Shown in pieces: positions 17,857 through 25,617 of a stretch of DNA of 29,342 nucleotides (positions are counted from its first letter, which is position 1; each line of letters begins with the position of its first letter). The notes beneath the pieces are model-generated. The model made no database searches. It worked only from the letters and a program-made list of their open reading frames with translations, and had not been told where the DNA came from. The stretch is from Parapedobacter sp964613725. GTDB lineage: Bacteria > Bacteroidota > Bacteroidia > Sphingobacteriales > Sphingobacteriaceae. The stretch spans positions 1-29,342 of the forward strand of contig CAZTJY010000040.1 in NCBI GenBank assembly GCA_964613725.1. The letters are read 5' to 3'. The translations under genes were made by a program, and so were the position numbers.

Positions 17857-19704
17857 ATGATGAAAAAGTCAAGCATATCAATATTCAAGGTGCTGGTGTT
17901 AGCGGGTGGGATTACTTGCTTCAATAGCTGTTCAGACTTCCTTGAGCGCCAGCCCGACACCATCATGACCGACGACCAGATTTTCGGCGATGCGGTAATG
18001 ATCCGGTCGGTATTGGCCAACTATTACGGACGCGTGAATTGGGGACAACACAACGGCGATTCCTACACGTACACCATCCTGGATGAGGCGGGAAGGTCAG
18101 ATGGGGGGCCAGACAACATCCAGAATTATGCAAATGACCTGTGGCGGGTTTATGATTATACGCTGATACGCAACATTAACCAGTTTTTGCAAGGTCTACG
18201 CGAAACCACCGCGCTTGCCGAAGACGATAAACGGGTTTATGAAGGGGAAGCACGCTTTCTTCGTGCCTGGACGTATTTCAATATGGCTCGCGGTATGGGG
18301 GGCATGCCGATTGTGGGCGACGAAGTGTTTGAATACGAGAGTGGAACGGATATCACAGCGTTGCAATTTCCGCGCTCGACCGAGGCAGGGATATACGATT
18401 ACATCATCGAAGAATGTGAAGCCATTGTCCCCTTGCTATCCGACGAGACCAATACCCACTCGGCCCGTGCCAACAAGTGGGTGGCGTTGATGTTGAAGGC
18501 GCGTGCGGCCATTTATGCCGGTTCTTTGGCGAACTACAACAACAAGATGGCGAGTCCGATTACGACGCCGGGTGGCGAAGTGGGCATTCCCGCAGATCGT
18601 GCGGCTGGGTATTACGAGCAGGCTTTGGCCGCGGCAAAGGACGTGATCGATAACAGTCCGTACGAGCTGCAAATGAACAAACCCGACGACCTGGAGCGGA
18701 ACTTCTACGAAGCATTAAGTGTAAAAGACAACAATACAGAAGTTATCTGGGCACACGACAGGATTTACCCGGGATCGGGGCAACAAACAAATTTCACGAC
18801 CGCGAATATCCCCGGTTCGCATGCCGAAGATATCGACCGCGCCTATGCGGGCCCGATCTTGAATCTAGTGGAAGATTTCGAGTACATCAACAACCGGAAC
18901 GGCGATATCCAGATCCGTGACAATAATGGGGATTATGTCTTTTACGACAATCCATTGGATGCCTTCGCGAATAAAGACGCACGGCTAGGGGGGACGGTTA
19001 TTCTGCCGAATGCCTTGTTCAAGGGGACACCGGTACCGTTGCAAGCGGGCCAGAAAGTGTGGAACAATGGTTCATGGCAAACCATTCTTGGCCAGCCCGA
19101 TGAGCGGGATGCTGCCGGTCGCCTCATTACCTCCACCAATGGACCAGTGCGTAACAACGATCGATACGTCAATAAAACCGGATTTTTCTTCCGGAAGTTT
19201 TTGGATGAGGCCGCTGGTGCTTCAACCCGTGGACGTAATAGCGAAATGTGGTTCCCACGGTTCCGGTTTGCCGAAGCCGTGCTCATCGCTGCAGAAGCCG
19301 CCATGGAATTGGGGCAACAACCGGTAGCCGTTGGTTACATTAACCAAGTGCGCGAACGCGCTGGCATTCAGCCTTTGACGAGCGTTACGCTGGATGACAT
19401 CATCCAGGAGCGCCGGGTGGAATTTGCTTTTGAAAACCACCGGTATTGGGATATGAAGCGTTTCCGTAGGGCACACATCGTGTGGAACGGTGTGGTGAAT
19501 AATCCCACTGCGCAGCAATATGCCCTGTTTCCTTACTTGGTAGTGGCCCCAGGTACGGCGAACGATGGTAAATATGTGTTCGATCGACTAGTGTTTAGCG
19601 GTTCGTTGCACCCGCGTTTCTTCGAGTTGCGGAATTATTATAATTTCATTGACTTGGGCTGGCAGAATGCGAATCCGAAAATTGTATTGAATCCATTTCA
19701 ATAA
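17857..19704 (+). CDS. SusD/RagB-family surface glycan-binding lipoprotein (second pair)
   Basis: 615 aa. Lipoprotein signal ending at C25 (CFNSC), then SDFLERQPDTIMTDDQIF, a standard SusD N-terminus. Helical repeats (RFLRAWTYFNMARGMGGMP) and the C-terminal signature RFAEAVLIAAEAAMELG with IQERRVEFAFENHRYWDMKR identify the family. It lies 32 nt after its susC partner and should form the extracellular lid of that transporter. The gene starts ATGATG, so 17860 is also possible. Confidence 0.94.
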   Translation: MMKKSSISIFKVLVLAGGITCFNSCSDFLERQPDTIMTDDQIFGDAVMIRSVLANYYGRVNWGQHNGDSYTYTILDEAGRSDGGPDNIQNYANDLWRVYDYTLIRNINQFLQGLRETTALAEDDKRVYEGEARFLRAWTYFNMARGMGGMPIVGDEVFEYESGTDITALQFPRSTEAGIYDYIIEECEAIVPLLSDETNTHSARANKWVALMLKARAAIYAGSLANYNNKMASPITTPGGEVGIPADRAAGYYEQALAAAKDVIDNSPYELQMNKPDDLERNFYEALSVKDNNTEVIWAHDRIYPGSGQQTNFTTANIPGSHAEDIDRAYAGPILNLVEDFEYINNRNGDIQIRDNNGDYVFYDNPLDAFANKDARLGGTVILPNALFKGTPVPLQAGQKVWNNGSWQTILGQPDERDAAGRLITSTNGPVRNNDRYVNKTGFFFRKFLDEAAGASTRGRNSEMWFPRFRFAEAVLIAAEAAMELGQQPVAVGYINQVRERAGIQPLTSVTLDDIIQERRVEFAFENHRYWDMKRFRRAHIVWNGVVNNPTAQQYALFPYLVVAPGTANDGKYVFDRLVFSGSLHPRFFELRNYYNFIDLGWQNANPKIVLNPFQ

Positions 19705-19709
19705 CCTTT

Positions 19710-20396
19710 ATGACTACAACAATGAAAAAATATTGGAATATGTTGTTGCTTCCCGCGATAGTGGCGGCAAGCAGTTGCGGACTGGATAACTACGACGCGC
19801 CGGAATCCAAACTGGTAGGCCGGGTCGTTTACAACGGCGAGCCGGTGGGCGTCCGTGGTACAGGTGAGGCGGTACAGCTGCAGCTGTACCAAGATGGCTA
19901 TGAATTGCGTGATCCCATCCCGGTATACGTGGGACAGGATGGCAGTTTCGAAGCGAAGCTATTTGATGGCGAGTATAAGCTGGTTACCCGCAATAATAAC
20001 GGCCCTTGGGTGAACGACCGCGACACCACGGTGGTTAATGTAAAAGGTACGGCCAATGTCGACATCGAAGTGACGCCGTTTTATACGTTGTCGAACGTGC
20101 AGTTGTCATTGAGCGGCAGTACCGCCAACGCCTCCTTTCAAATCAACGAGGTGGCTGGTGGCCTTGATATCGACTATGTGATGATTTTGGTGAGTAAAAC
20201 TTCCTTTGTCGATGACGTGTCGTACACGGCTCGCGTTGATATCAATGACGCAGCAGCCGGAAGTACCGTCACTGGATCGATCGATCTCACAAACAACGAC
20301 GACTTCAAGTCGGGCCGGGCGTTGTATGCCCGCGTAGGACTGCGGCCAGTAGGCAAAGACCAGGCGATTTATTCGCAGGTCGTTAAATTGCGGTAA
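19710..20396 (+). CDS. DUF3823-type lipoprotein
   Basis: 228 aa. Lipoprotein signal ending at C23 (VAASSC), then GLDNYDAPESKLVGRVVYNG, typical of DUF3823 proteins encoded after susD. Two beta-rich parts follow: an N-terminal carboxypeptidase-regulatory-like fold (QDGSFEAKLFDGEYKLV) and a C-terminal beta-sandwich (TNNDDFKSGRALYARVGLR). Its role is unknown; it is probably an accessory surface protein for the second SusCD pair. It begins 5 nt after the susD stop; the ATG at 19722 is an alternative start that gives a more typical lipoprotein signal. The operon terminator follows at 20418. Confidence 0.85.
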   Translation: MTTTMKKYWNMLLLPAIVAASSCGLDNYDAPESKLVGRVVYNGEPVGVRGTGEAVQLQLYQDGYELRDPIPVYVGQDGSFEAKLFDGEYKLVTRNNNGPWVNDRDTTVVNVKGTANVDIEVTPFYTLSNVQLSLSGSTANASFQINEVAGGLDIDYVMILVSKTSFVDDVSYTARVDINDAAAGSTVTGSIDLTNNDDFKSGRALYARVGLRPVGKDQAIYSQVVKLR

Positions 20397-20417
20397 GTCG
20401 CAAAAAGGCTTATCTTT

Positions 20418-20456
20418 AACCGTCTCGCCTTAGGCGAGACGGTTATTTTCTTTTTT
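20418..20456 (+). terminator. Rho-independent terminator of the second Sus operon
   Basis: Perfect 12-bp stem: 20418-20429 (AACCGTCTCGCC) pairs with 20433-20444 (GGCGAGACGGTT) around a TTA loop, followed by ATTTTC and six T. Confidence 0.95.
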
Positions 20457-20511
20457 ATCCATGTGTGCTAACCAATGTATATGGCAATCATATCCATAAA
20501 CCAAACCAACA

Positions 20512-23117
20512 ATGATGAAATATTTTAGCACATTGCTGTTAGGGTATGCTGTTGTTTTCCCATTTTGTTACGGACAAACTCAATCTATCGATAGCTTGGT
20601 TTCGGATTTGAGGTCCTTGCGATCCGATTTCCCCCGCGAGAAGCTGTTCATCCACCGCGATCGAGGTGATTACCTGTTGGGCGACACGATGTGGTACCGG
20701 GGCTACGTGCTTCGGGCGGACGGCCTGGTGCCGGGCGATAGCTTGGACGTGACGTATGTCGAAATCATCGATGGCGCGGACAAGGTGGTCCAGCGGGCTA
20801 GCGCGCCCTGCTACTGGGGTGGGTTCAGCGGGCGCATCGTGTTGGACGAAGCCGAATACGGGCAAGGGGAATACACTTTGCGTGCATACACGAACTGGAT
20901 GCGCAACTACGGCGATACGTCGTTGTATGAAGACCGTTTCAAGGTAATCGACCCGCGTGCCGATCGGTGGCACGTGCGTGTGGAAGAGGCAAGCGTTGCC
21001 CATGGCCGCGCATTGGACCTACAGTTCCTTCCCGAAGGGGGGCGTTTCGTTGTTGGATTCGAGCAGCGGCTTGGGTTCAAGGCGCTGGATGCCCATGGGA
21101 GGGGGGTGGACGTCAAAGGGACGATCGTGGACGATGGCGGGATGGAGGTCTGCACATTCGCCACGTTGCACCGGGGCATGGGCGTAGTTTCTTTCACGCC
21201 GGAGGCGGGTAAGCGCTACACGGCGGTGCTGGGAGATGGATCTAGGTATCCACTGCCAGCGCTAGAGTCTTCGGGCGCGGTGCTCCGCGTGGTTAATGAT
21301 CCGAAGTCGGACAGTGTGGCGGTGATGATTGAGGTCTCGCCAGACCTGCTGGGCTGGGTGTACCATTTCACGGCGGAGGCACGGGAGTCAGTAGGCATCC
21401 GTGGGTCTACGCCACCGCTGGTGGGTACTTACGTCCGGTCGTTTGCCAAAGAACTTTTCCGTCAGGTGTGGTTCGCTTCACCGTCTACGACAGCGACCTG
21501 GTGCCAGTGAACGGCCGCTCGGTATTCGTGTGGCACGACGACGATTTGAAGCTGGAGCTCACTTCCGATCGTATGGCCTATGCCATGCGCGACAGCGTGG
21601 GGCTCACACTGCGTGTAAAGGATGCGGAAGGCCACCCCATTCCGGTGGGCAGCTTTTCGGTCGCCGTGTTGGATACGGCCCAGGCCGCATTCGATGCGTA
21701 CGGCGGCAACCTGCTCAGCTACATGCTGCTGGGCTCGGACCTGCGTGGGCGGATCGAGGATCCCTATTATTATCTGAAACACCCAGATTCCCCGGCGCTG
21801 GACGCCCTGTTGCTTACGCAAGGCTGGGTCCGGTACATGCGTGGTAAGGATTCGCCTGTTTACGGCCGTGAGCGTGGTTTTTCGGTCGAGGGGCGTGTCG
21901 TCAACGCGTTGGGCCGTCCGGTAGCGGGTTCGGGCATCACGCTGTTGGGTCGACTGGGTTCGGCGGGAGCGCTGTTGCGGGACACGTCGACGAATGCGGA
22001 GGGCGCGTTCCGCTTCGACGGCTTCGGTCCGTTTGCCACGGATACGGTGGGCATGTTGCTAAAGGCGCTGAACAAGCGTAACAAGGATTACGGTATCCGT
22101 GTGGAGCTGGAAGAGCCATCGTTCCCCGGCCCGTCTTCGATAAGGCCGGGGAGACGTTTGACTCCGGGCCTGTTGCTGGTCGACACGGTTTCCCGGCAGT
22201 TGGTGGAATCGCGGGCGCGTGTATTGGGCCGAATCGATCCGGGCAGCATCATGCTGGAGGAGGCGGTGGTGACGGCGCAGGCACAGATCCCGGGGTCGAA
22301 GAACCTGAATAAGGGCGGGGGAGCCGACCAAGTCATCCTGCAAGAGTCGTTCGAGGATACACCCAAGAAGACGCTGTTCAATTTGATTTATGAGCACGTG
22401 GATAAGTTCGGGACGCGGTATGTGGAGGGGGAGGGGGAATATATTCCGGGAAGGCCGGGCATAGTAAGTCGTGGCCAAGTATTTGTTGTCGGCACGAATT
22501 ACGCCCGGTTTGTGATCGATGGAATGGAGTTAAGCCGATTTTATCATCCGATGGGAATGTATATTGCAGACCCCTTTAGGCCTTGGCTTCCCTCTGATGA
22601 AACATTGATCGAGGATTTTGACCCACAGGGTTACATGGACTACCTTCGTCCATACCTGGAGCTTTTCAAGGCCGAAGATATCGTCGGTATGGAAGTGATG
22701 AGCAGTACGCGATATAAGTCGCGCTACCAGGGCCGGTATTTGGGTATGAAAGAAAATATCGCAGCACAAGGAATAGGCACCCGCGGCTTAGCCTTCATCG
22801 AAATCACCACGCGCCTCGGCACTGGCCCGTTTCTGAACAAGATACCGGGCGAATACCGTTTTCGTCCATTGGTACCGGTGGTTTCACCGGAGTTCTACAG
22901 TCCGAAGTATGCTTCTTCGGATCGCGGCGAGTCAGCCGCCGATACACGGGTAACATTGTATTGGAACCCCGAGTTGTTGGTTGACAAGGACGGCAAAGCG
23001 AATTTCGCTTTCTATACTTCGGATAATGCCGGCGGGTATGTAGTCGTGGTGCAGGGTACGGATTTGTTTGGGAGGCTGGGCGTGGTGCATAGCTATTTGC
23101 GGGTGGAAGATGAATAA
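20512..23117 (+). pseudogene. Exported macroglobulin-like/TonB-plug-like protein, frameshifted
   Basis: Two overlapping frames make one protein of about 867 aa. Frame 1 runs from ATG 20512 (signal peptide LLLGYAVVFPFCYG) through a macroglobulin MG2-like region (FPREKLFIHRDRGDYLLGDT; GEYTLRAYTNWMRN) and stops at 21508-21510 after a nonsense tail. The second frame continues the family sequence from about 21459. Adding one T to the TTTT run at 21455-21458 restores SFAKELFPSGVVRFTVYDSD, a natural junction. The C-terminal part has a carboxypeptidase-regulatory-like domain (VEGRVVNALGRPVAGSGITL), a plug-like domain (VVGTNYARFVIDGMEL) and a final domain ending GYVVVVQGTDLFGRLGVVHS. No barrel follows, so it is not a transporter. 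Such proteins are common in Bacteroidota and of unknown function. The frameshift may be real or a homopolymer error. GC content falls sharply near 22440. Confidence 0.82.
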
Positions 23118-23756
23118 GGAATAGCCCACTTTCGGATAGGTGAAGGGTAGCGCAAGGGCCATGTTGGAGACCGCTTCGGGTCGGCTTCGGAGATAAGTTT
23201 ACGCTCCATGCTGCCTTGTACTGCGCTAGACTGGCGGCGCCAAACGGAGTCCAGTCGGAGTGCAATATAAGCCCGGACGAAGTCCAAACCAAGCACCCAA
23301 GCCATTCCGAAGGCGATCCGGTAGGAGAGGAGTCCATTAACCGCTCGGGATTGGTTCGAATATAGTGGGGTTTTGGTCCGGCAGCTTTTCGCTTGTGCTT
23401 CGGCATTTTCCCGAACCGTTGCCGGGGCTTTGTCGAAGGCTAGTCGAACAAGTCTCGAAAAGCAGTCGAACAATTGTCAAAGAAATATCGTAGACATATA
23501 CACTTGCGAGGGTTCCAGTCTGCTGCGGCCACACGTTTGGTCTTGTTGCCGAGGGGGCGTTTGCGGCCAATACATCCTTACACCAAACTATGAATAGATT
23601 TGAAAGCACCCAAACCCAGCCTGGACCGAAAGCCTGAAACTACCAATTGAAGTAGTAGAGAAATTATAACGACGGTACAAGCCGTTGGCAATGACAATAA
23701 AAAGCCTCTCCTCGATTGGTTTTAGCTGTGGTTAATTGAGCGTTTCAGGCATTTCG
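23118..23756. other. Intergenic accessory region, no supported gene
   Basis: About 640 bases between two converging genes. Frames on the minus strand are open over 23093-23609 but overlap each other in different frames and show no fold-like pattern, so I do not call them genes. The stretch from about 23140 to 23480 may be a dispersed non-coding repeat of this lineage (an impression, not tested). It contains the phased repeat at 23432-23475. No T-tract hairpin was found for either flanking gene. Confidence 0.5.
23432..23475. repeat. Four 11-bp phased repeats, core GTCGAA
   Basis: GTCGAA starts at 23432, 23443 and 23465, with CTCGAA at 23454, giving an exact 11-bp period over four units (GTCGAAGGCTA, GTCGAACAAGT, CTCGAAAAGCA, GTCGAACAATT). 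The spacing is about one helical turn, so a protein could bind them on one face. Confidence 0.75.
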
Positions 23757-24158
23757 CTAGTCTGAGTTCCACTTCCCCGTAACCAACCCTTCAACCTCTT
23801 GAAAATGCTTATCCGTTGTCACCAAGGTCAAATTATGTTGGAGGGCAGTGGCTGCGATCCAGATGTCATTTTCCGGAATAGGTTTCCCTTTTTTCAGCAG
23901 GTCGGCTTTCGTTTGGGCATACACATCGGCCGTTGCTACATCGGCCGAAAGAATATTGCATCTTTTCATGAAGTCACGTATCTGAGCAATATGCTTTGGG
24001 GTATTTGATGACCGATATGCCCCCAGCAATAACTCGCCTAGGACCACATAGGGGATATCGACCAACTGCCTGTTGCCCAGACGGGATAAGATATACGTAT
24101 TGCCCTTAAAGAGCTCGATGACGATGTTGGTATCTAAAAGTATCTTATTTCCAGTCAT
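23757..24158 (-). CDS. VapC-type PIN-domain ribonuclease toxin
   Basis: 133 aa, usual for VapC. The four acidic metal-binding residues of the PIN domain are present: D9 (ILLDTNIVIE), E42 (VLGELLLGA), D98 (PENDIWIAA) and D116 (VTTDKHF). PIN toxins cut RNA, commonly tRNA, when their antitoxin is lost. The start overlaps the end of the upstream antitoxin gene by 14 nt, the classic antitoxin-first operon. The pair sits in an accessory patch between carbohydrate genes. Confidence 0.92.
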   Translation of the reverse strand: MTGNKILLDTNIVIELFKGNTYILSRLGNRQLVDIPYVVLGELLLGAYRSSNTPKHIAQIRDFMKRCNILSADVATADVYAQTKADLLKKGKPIPENDIWIAATALQHNLTLVTTDKHFQEVEGLVTGKWNSD

Positions 24159-24384
24159 CGGGATTTATGGTTTCACAAGATTCGGCAATCGCGTTCTCGA
24201 TTTCCGCTGCCTCCTCCTTACTCCATATGCCCGCGAATTCCTGAAAAGGAGATTCAGAACGCACTCCTTTTTTCGATTTTTTCAACGTCCGTCCGATGAA
24301 ATCCTCGATAGCAGCCAATTTTTCTTCGCTCTTTATCTTTAGTACTTGCTCGATGACGTGGAGTTTCCTTGCTTCTGTTACCAT
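24145..24384 (-). CDS. Antitoxin partner of the VapC-type toxin
   Basis: 79 aa. The N-terminus (KLHVIEQVLKIKSEEKLAAIEDFIGR) resembles a short DNA-binding or dimerising helix region, and the C-terminus (FAGIWSKEEAAEIENAIAES, ending INPDDWK) resembles the toxin-wrapping tails of Bacteroidota antitoxins of PIN toxins. The subfamily is not certain. It is first in the operon, with a TAnnTTTG box 27 nt upstream of its ATG, and probably represses its own promoter together with the toxin. Confidence 0.85.
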   Translation of the reverse strand: MVTEARKLHVIEQVLKIKSEEKLAAIEDFIGRTLKKSKKGVRSESPFQEFAGIWSKEEAAEIENAIAESCETINPDDWK

Positions 24385-24410
24385 GAGTTTGTCCTTTCTG
24401 CTGTAAAATA

Positions 24411-24418
24411 CAAATTTA
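24411..24418 (-). promoter_or_regulatory. TAnnTTTG box of the toxin-antitoxin operon
   Basis: On the minus strand this reads TAAATTTG, an exact fit to the Bacteroidota -7 consensus, 27 nt before the antitoxin ATG. The intervening sequence contains AGAAAGGAC as a possible ribosome binding region. Confidence 0.55.
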
Positions 24419-24437
24419 AGAATTTCCTGCCATCAAT

Positions 24438-24710
24438 TCAATTCACCATCCCGCCTTGCTCAGCGCGAAGCTCGAGTTGCTTTTTAAGGTCGGCAACTTG
24501 TTTTTTCAATTCCGCATTTTGTTCTTTCAATTCGGTATTACGGACAAAACGTTCCTGAAGAAGTTCGTCTTTAATCTTCAATTGTTCTCCGTATAATTCT
24601 TTGATTAAATCAATGTCCTGTTCATTGTAAGTATTTGGACTTACAACGTGATTTCCACTTATTCCCGAATATTCCCTCAGGTTATGCGAATATAACCTGA
24701 AGCTATTTGA
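24438..24710 (-). pseudogene. C-terminal remnant of an XRE-type regulator (coiled coil, no helix-turn-helix)
   Basis: An open frame of about 90 codons from 24710 down to the TGA at 24438-24440 that lacks an ATG, GTG or TTG near its beginning. It reads GISGNHVVSPNTYNEQDIDL, then a strongly predicted coiled coil (KELYGEQLKIKDELLQERFV; ELKEQNAELKKQVADLKKQL). This matches my knowledge of the C-terminal half of small Bacteroidota XRE-family regulators, which have an N-terminal helix-turn-helix before a similar Gly/Asn-rich linker and coiled coil. The DNA-binding half is missing. A promoter-like box and a 9-bp inverted repeat lie just upstream or inside the start of the frame, so the control region seems to have survived. 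It could instead be a short protein using a rare start such as CTG at 24680. Confidence 0.5.
24677..24700. repeat. 9-bp inverted repeat, operator-like
   Basis: TCAGGTTAT (24677-24685) and ATAACCTGA (24692-24700) are perfect inverted copies around a 6-nt spacer. The size and placement, downstream of a minus-strand promoter box and next to a decayed regulator, suggest a dimer-binding operator. Confidence 0.6.
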
Positions 24711-24750
24711 TTATCAATTAATGTTATACACCTTTGTGCTGTACAATAAA

Positions 24751-24758
24751 CAAAGATA
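24751..24758 (-). promoter_or_regulatory. TAnnTTTG box, minus strand
   Basis: The minus strand reads TATCTTTG, an exact fit. It points toward the inverted repeat at 24677-24700 and the regulator remnant. Confidence 0.5.
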
Positions 24759-25132
24759 GCGAATTATTTAAATCTTACAGGAAAGAAACAAAGACAAGTA
24801 TCCCGGTTTCAGGGATTAAAAAAGAAATAATACTTTTGAAAACTGTTTAATCAATTTTTTGACGGCGTTTTCATCAAGAATCTCAGTAACGGAAAACCGA
24901 CTAAATTTTCGAAAACCATTGAGGTGATAGGTGAAAAGCACTGTCCCTTACCATATTGCATGGCTACGGGGTAGTGTTCCTATCAGCTGATTTGGTTTGG
25001 CTCCTTAGTCGGTACCTCGTTACTATCAGACGGAACATTGCCCACGTAGCCAATTTTTTTGGGTGTCCCGTCGCTACAGTGAAGGAACGATGACGACCAG
25101 CAGCAACTGCCTAATTGAAAAGAAAAATCTCG

Positions 25133-25161
25133 CCATCATAGGCGCTGAGAGCATATGATGG
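25133..25161. repeat. 8-bp inverted repeat
   Basis: CCATCATA (25133-25140) and TATGATGG (25154-25161) around 13 nt. No T-tract follows on either strand, so it is not a simple terminator. It may be a protein site or the scar of a mobile element. Confidence 0.4.
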
Positions 25162-25274
25162 TTGCTTGTGTACAGATACCAATTGGAAATATTCTTCAAT
25201 CCAACGACAATTAGAAAATTAATTCACATTAACCGAACCGATATAAAACAGGTATTTAAATTGGCCCTTGTCTT

Positions 25275-25454
25275 ATGGGCCTACCAATCGTTGACGAGGA
25301 AAATGGCCGACGAGTGAAAGTATGGCTCAAGCCGGCGATTTATCAGCCCGGAAAGGATGGCGAAGAAGAAGTGTTTGAATATGTCAGCAAGGAAAAGGCT
25401 GCTCAGTTCCGCGCAAGGTATGCCGATTGTTTGTTGAGACACGAAGCAGCATAA
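25275..25454 (+). CDS. Small hypothetical protein, 59 aa (or tail of a lost gene)
   Basis: ATG 25275 to TAA 25454. The product starts MGLPIVDEENGRRVKVWLKP and continues with charged, protein-like sequence (AIYQPGKDGEEEVFEYVSKE; AAQFRARYADCLLRHEAA). It uses ordinary codons with a composition like the real genes around it and unlike the AT-rich flanks. An in-frame TAA lies shortly before the ATG, so no longer form is possible here. I do not recognise the family. It may be a true short gene or the 3' end of a gene whose front was deleted. It ends about 50 nt before the sulfatase promoter module. Confidence 0.4.
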   Translation: MGLPIVDEENGRRVKVWLKPAIYQPGKDGEEEVFEYVSKEKAAQFRARYADCLLRHEAA

Positions 25455-25502
25455 GGCAGGGAAGACGTGATTTATCATCGGATTAATATCTAAACGATAT
25501 AT

Positions 25503-25570
25503 AATGATATAATTTGACTACAAAGGGGTAAAATATTGTGGTTTTGCGATAGGGCTTGGCTGTACCTTTG
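25503..25570 (+). promoter_or_regulatory. Promoter plus putative activator site for the sulfatase pair
   Basis: TACCTTTG at 25563-25570 is the TAnnTTTG box. The 18-mer AATGATATAATTTGACTA at 25503-25520 is identical to that before the second susC, at the same distance. Conserved GGTA and ATATTG blocks lie between. The first ATG of the sulfatase follows 48 nt after the box. Confidence 0.75.
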
Positions 25571-25617
25571 TGATACAAACAATTATAGCCAAAAGGGTAC
25601 GTATAATTTTTATTGCA

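Larger units (their letters stand above)
24711..25274. other. AT-rich intergenic region with short relic frames
   Basis: No intact gene. Short coding-like stretches occur: on the plus strand, 24838-24972 (FIKNLSNGKPTKFSKTIEVI, closed by TAG); on the minus strand, the same place in another frame (RFSVTEILDENAVKKLIKQF) and 24983-25142 with an internal stop (ATGHPKKIGYVGNVPSDSNE). I do not recognise the families. The region looks like decayed genes or mobile-element scars. It also has the inverted repeat at 25133-25161. Confidence 0.4.

Noticed and set aside
19871..19890. Perfect 20-bp palindrome GGTACAGCTGCAGCTGTACC
   Set aside because: It lies inside the DUF3823 coding frame and encodes ordinary residues (AVQLQLY). 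No second copy or regulatory context was seen, so chance is the better explanation.
22804..23609. Three overlapping minus-strand frames after the plug-like gene
   Set aside because: They overlap each other and the end of a real gene, with Arg/Ser/Pro-rich composition and no domain pattern. More likely a non-coding repeat than proteins.
25570..25617. GTG start extending the first sulfatase by 16 codons
   Set aside because: The codon begins on the last base of the TAnnTTTG promoter box, so it would lie upstream of the transcript start. ATG 25618 directly precedes a proper signal peptide.
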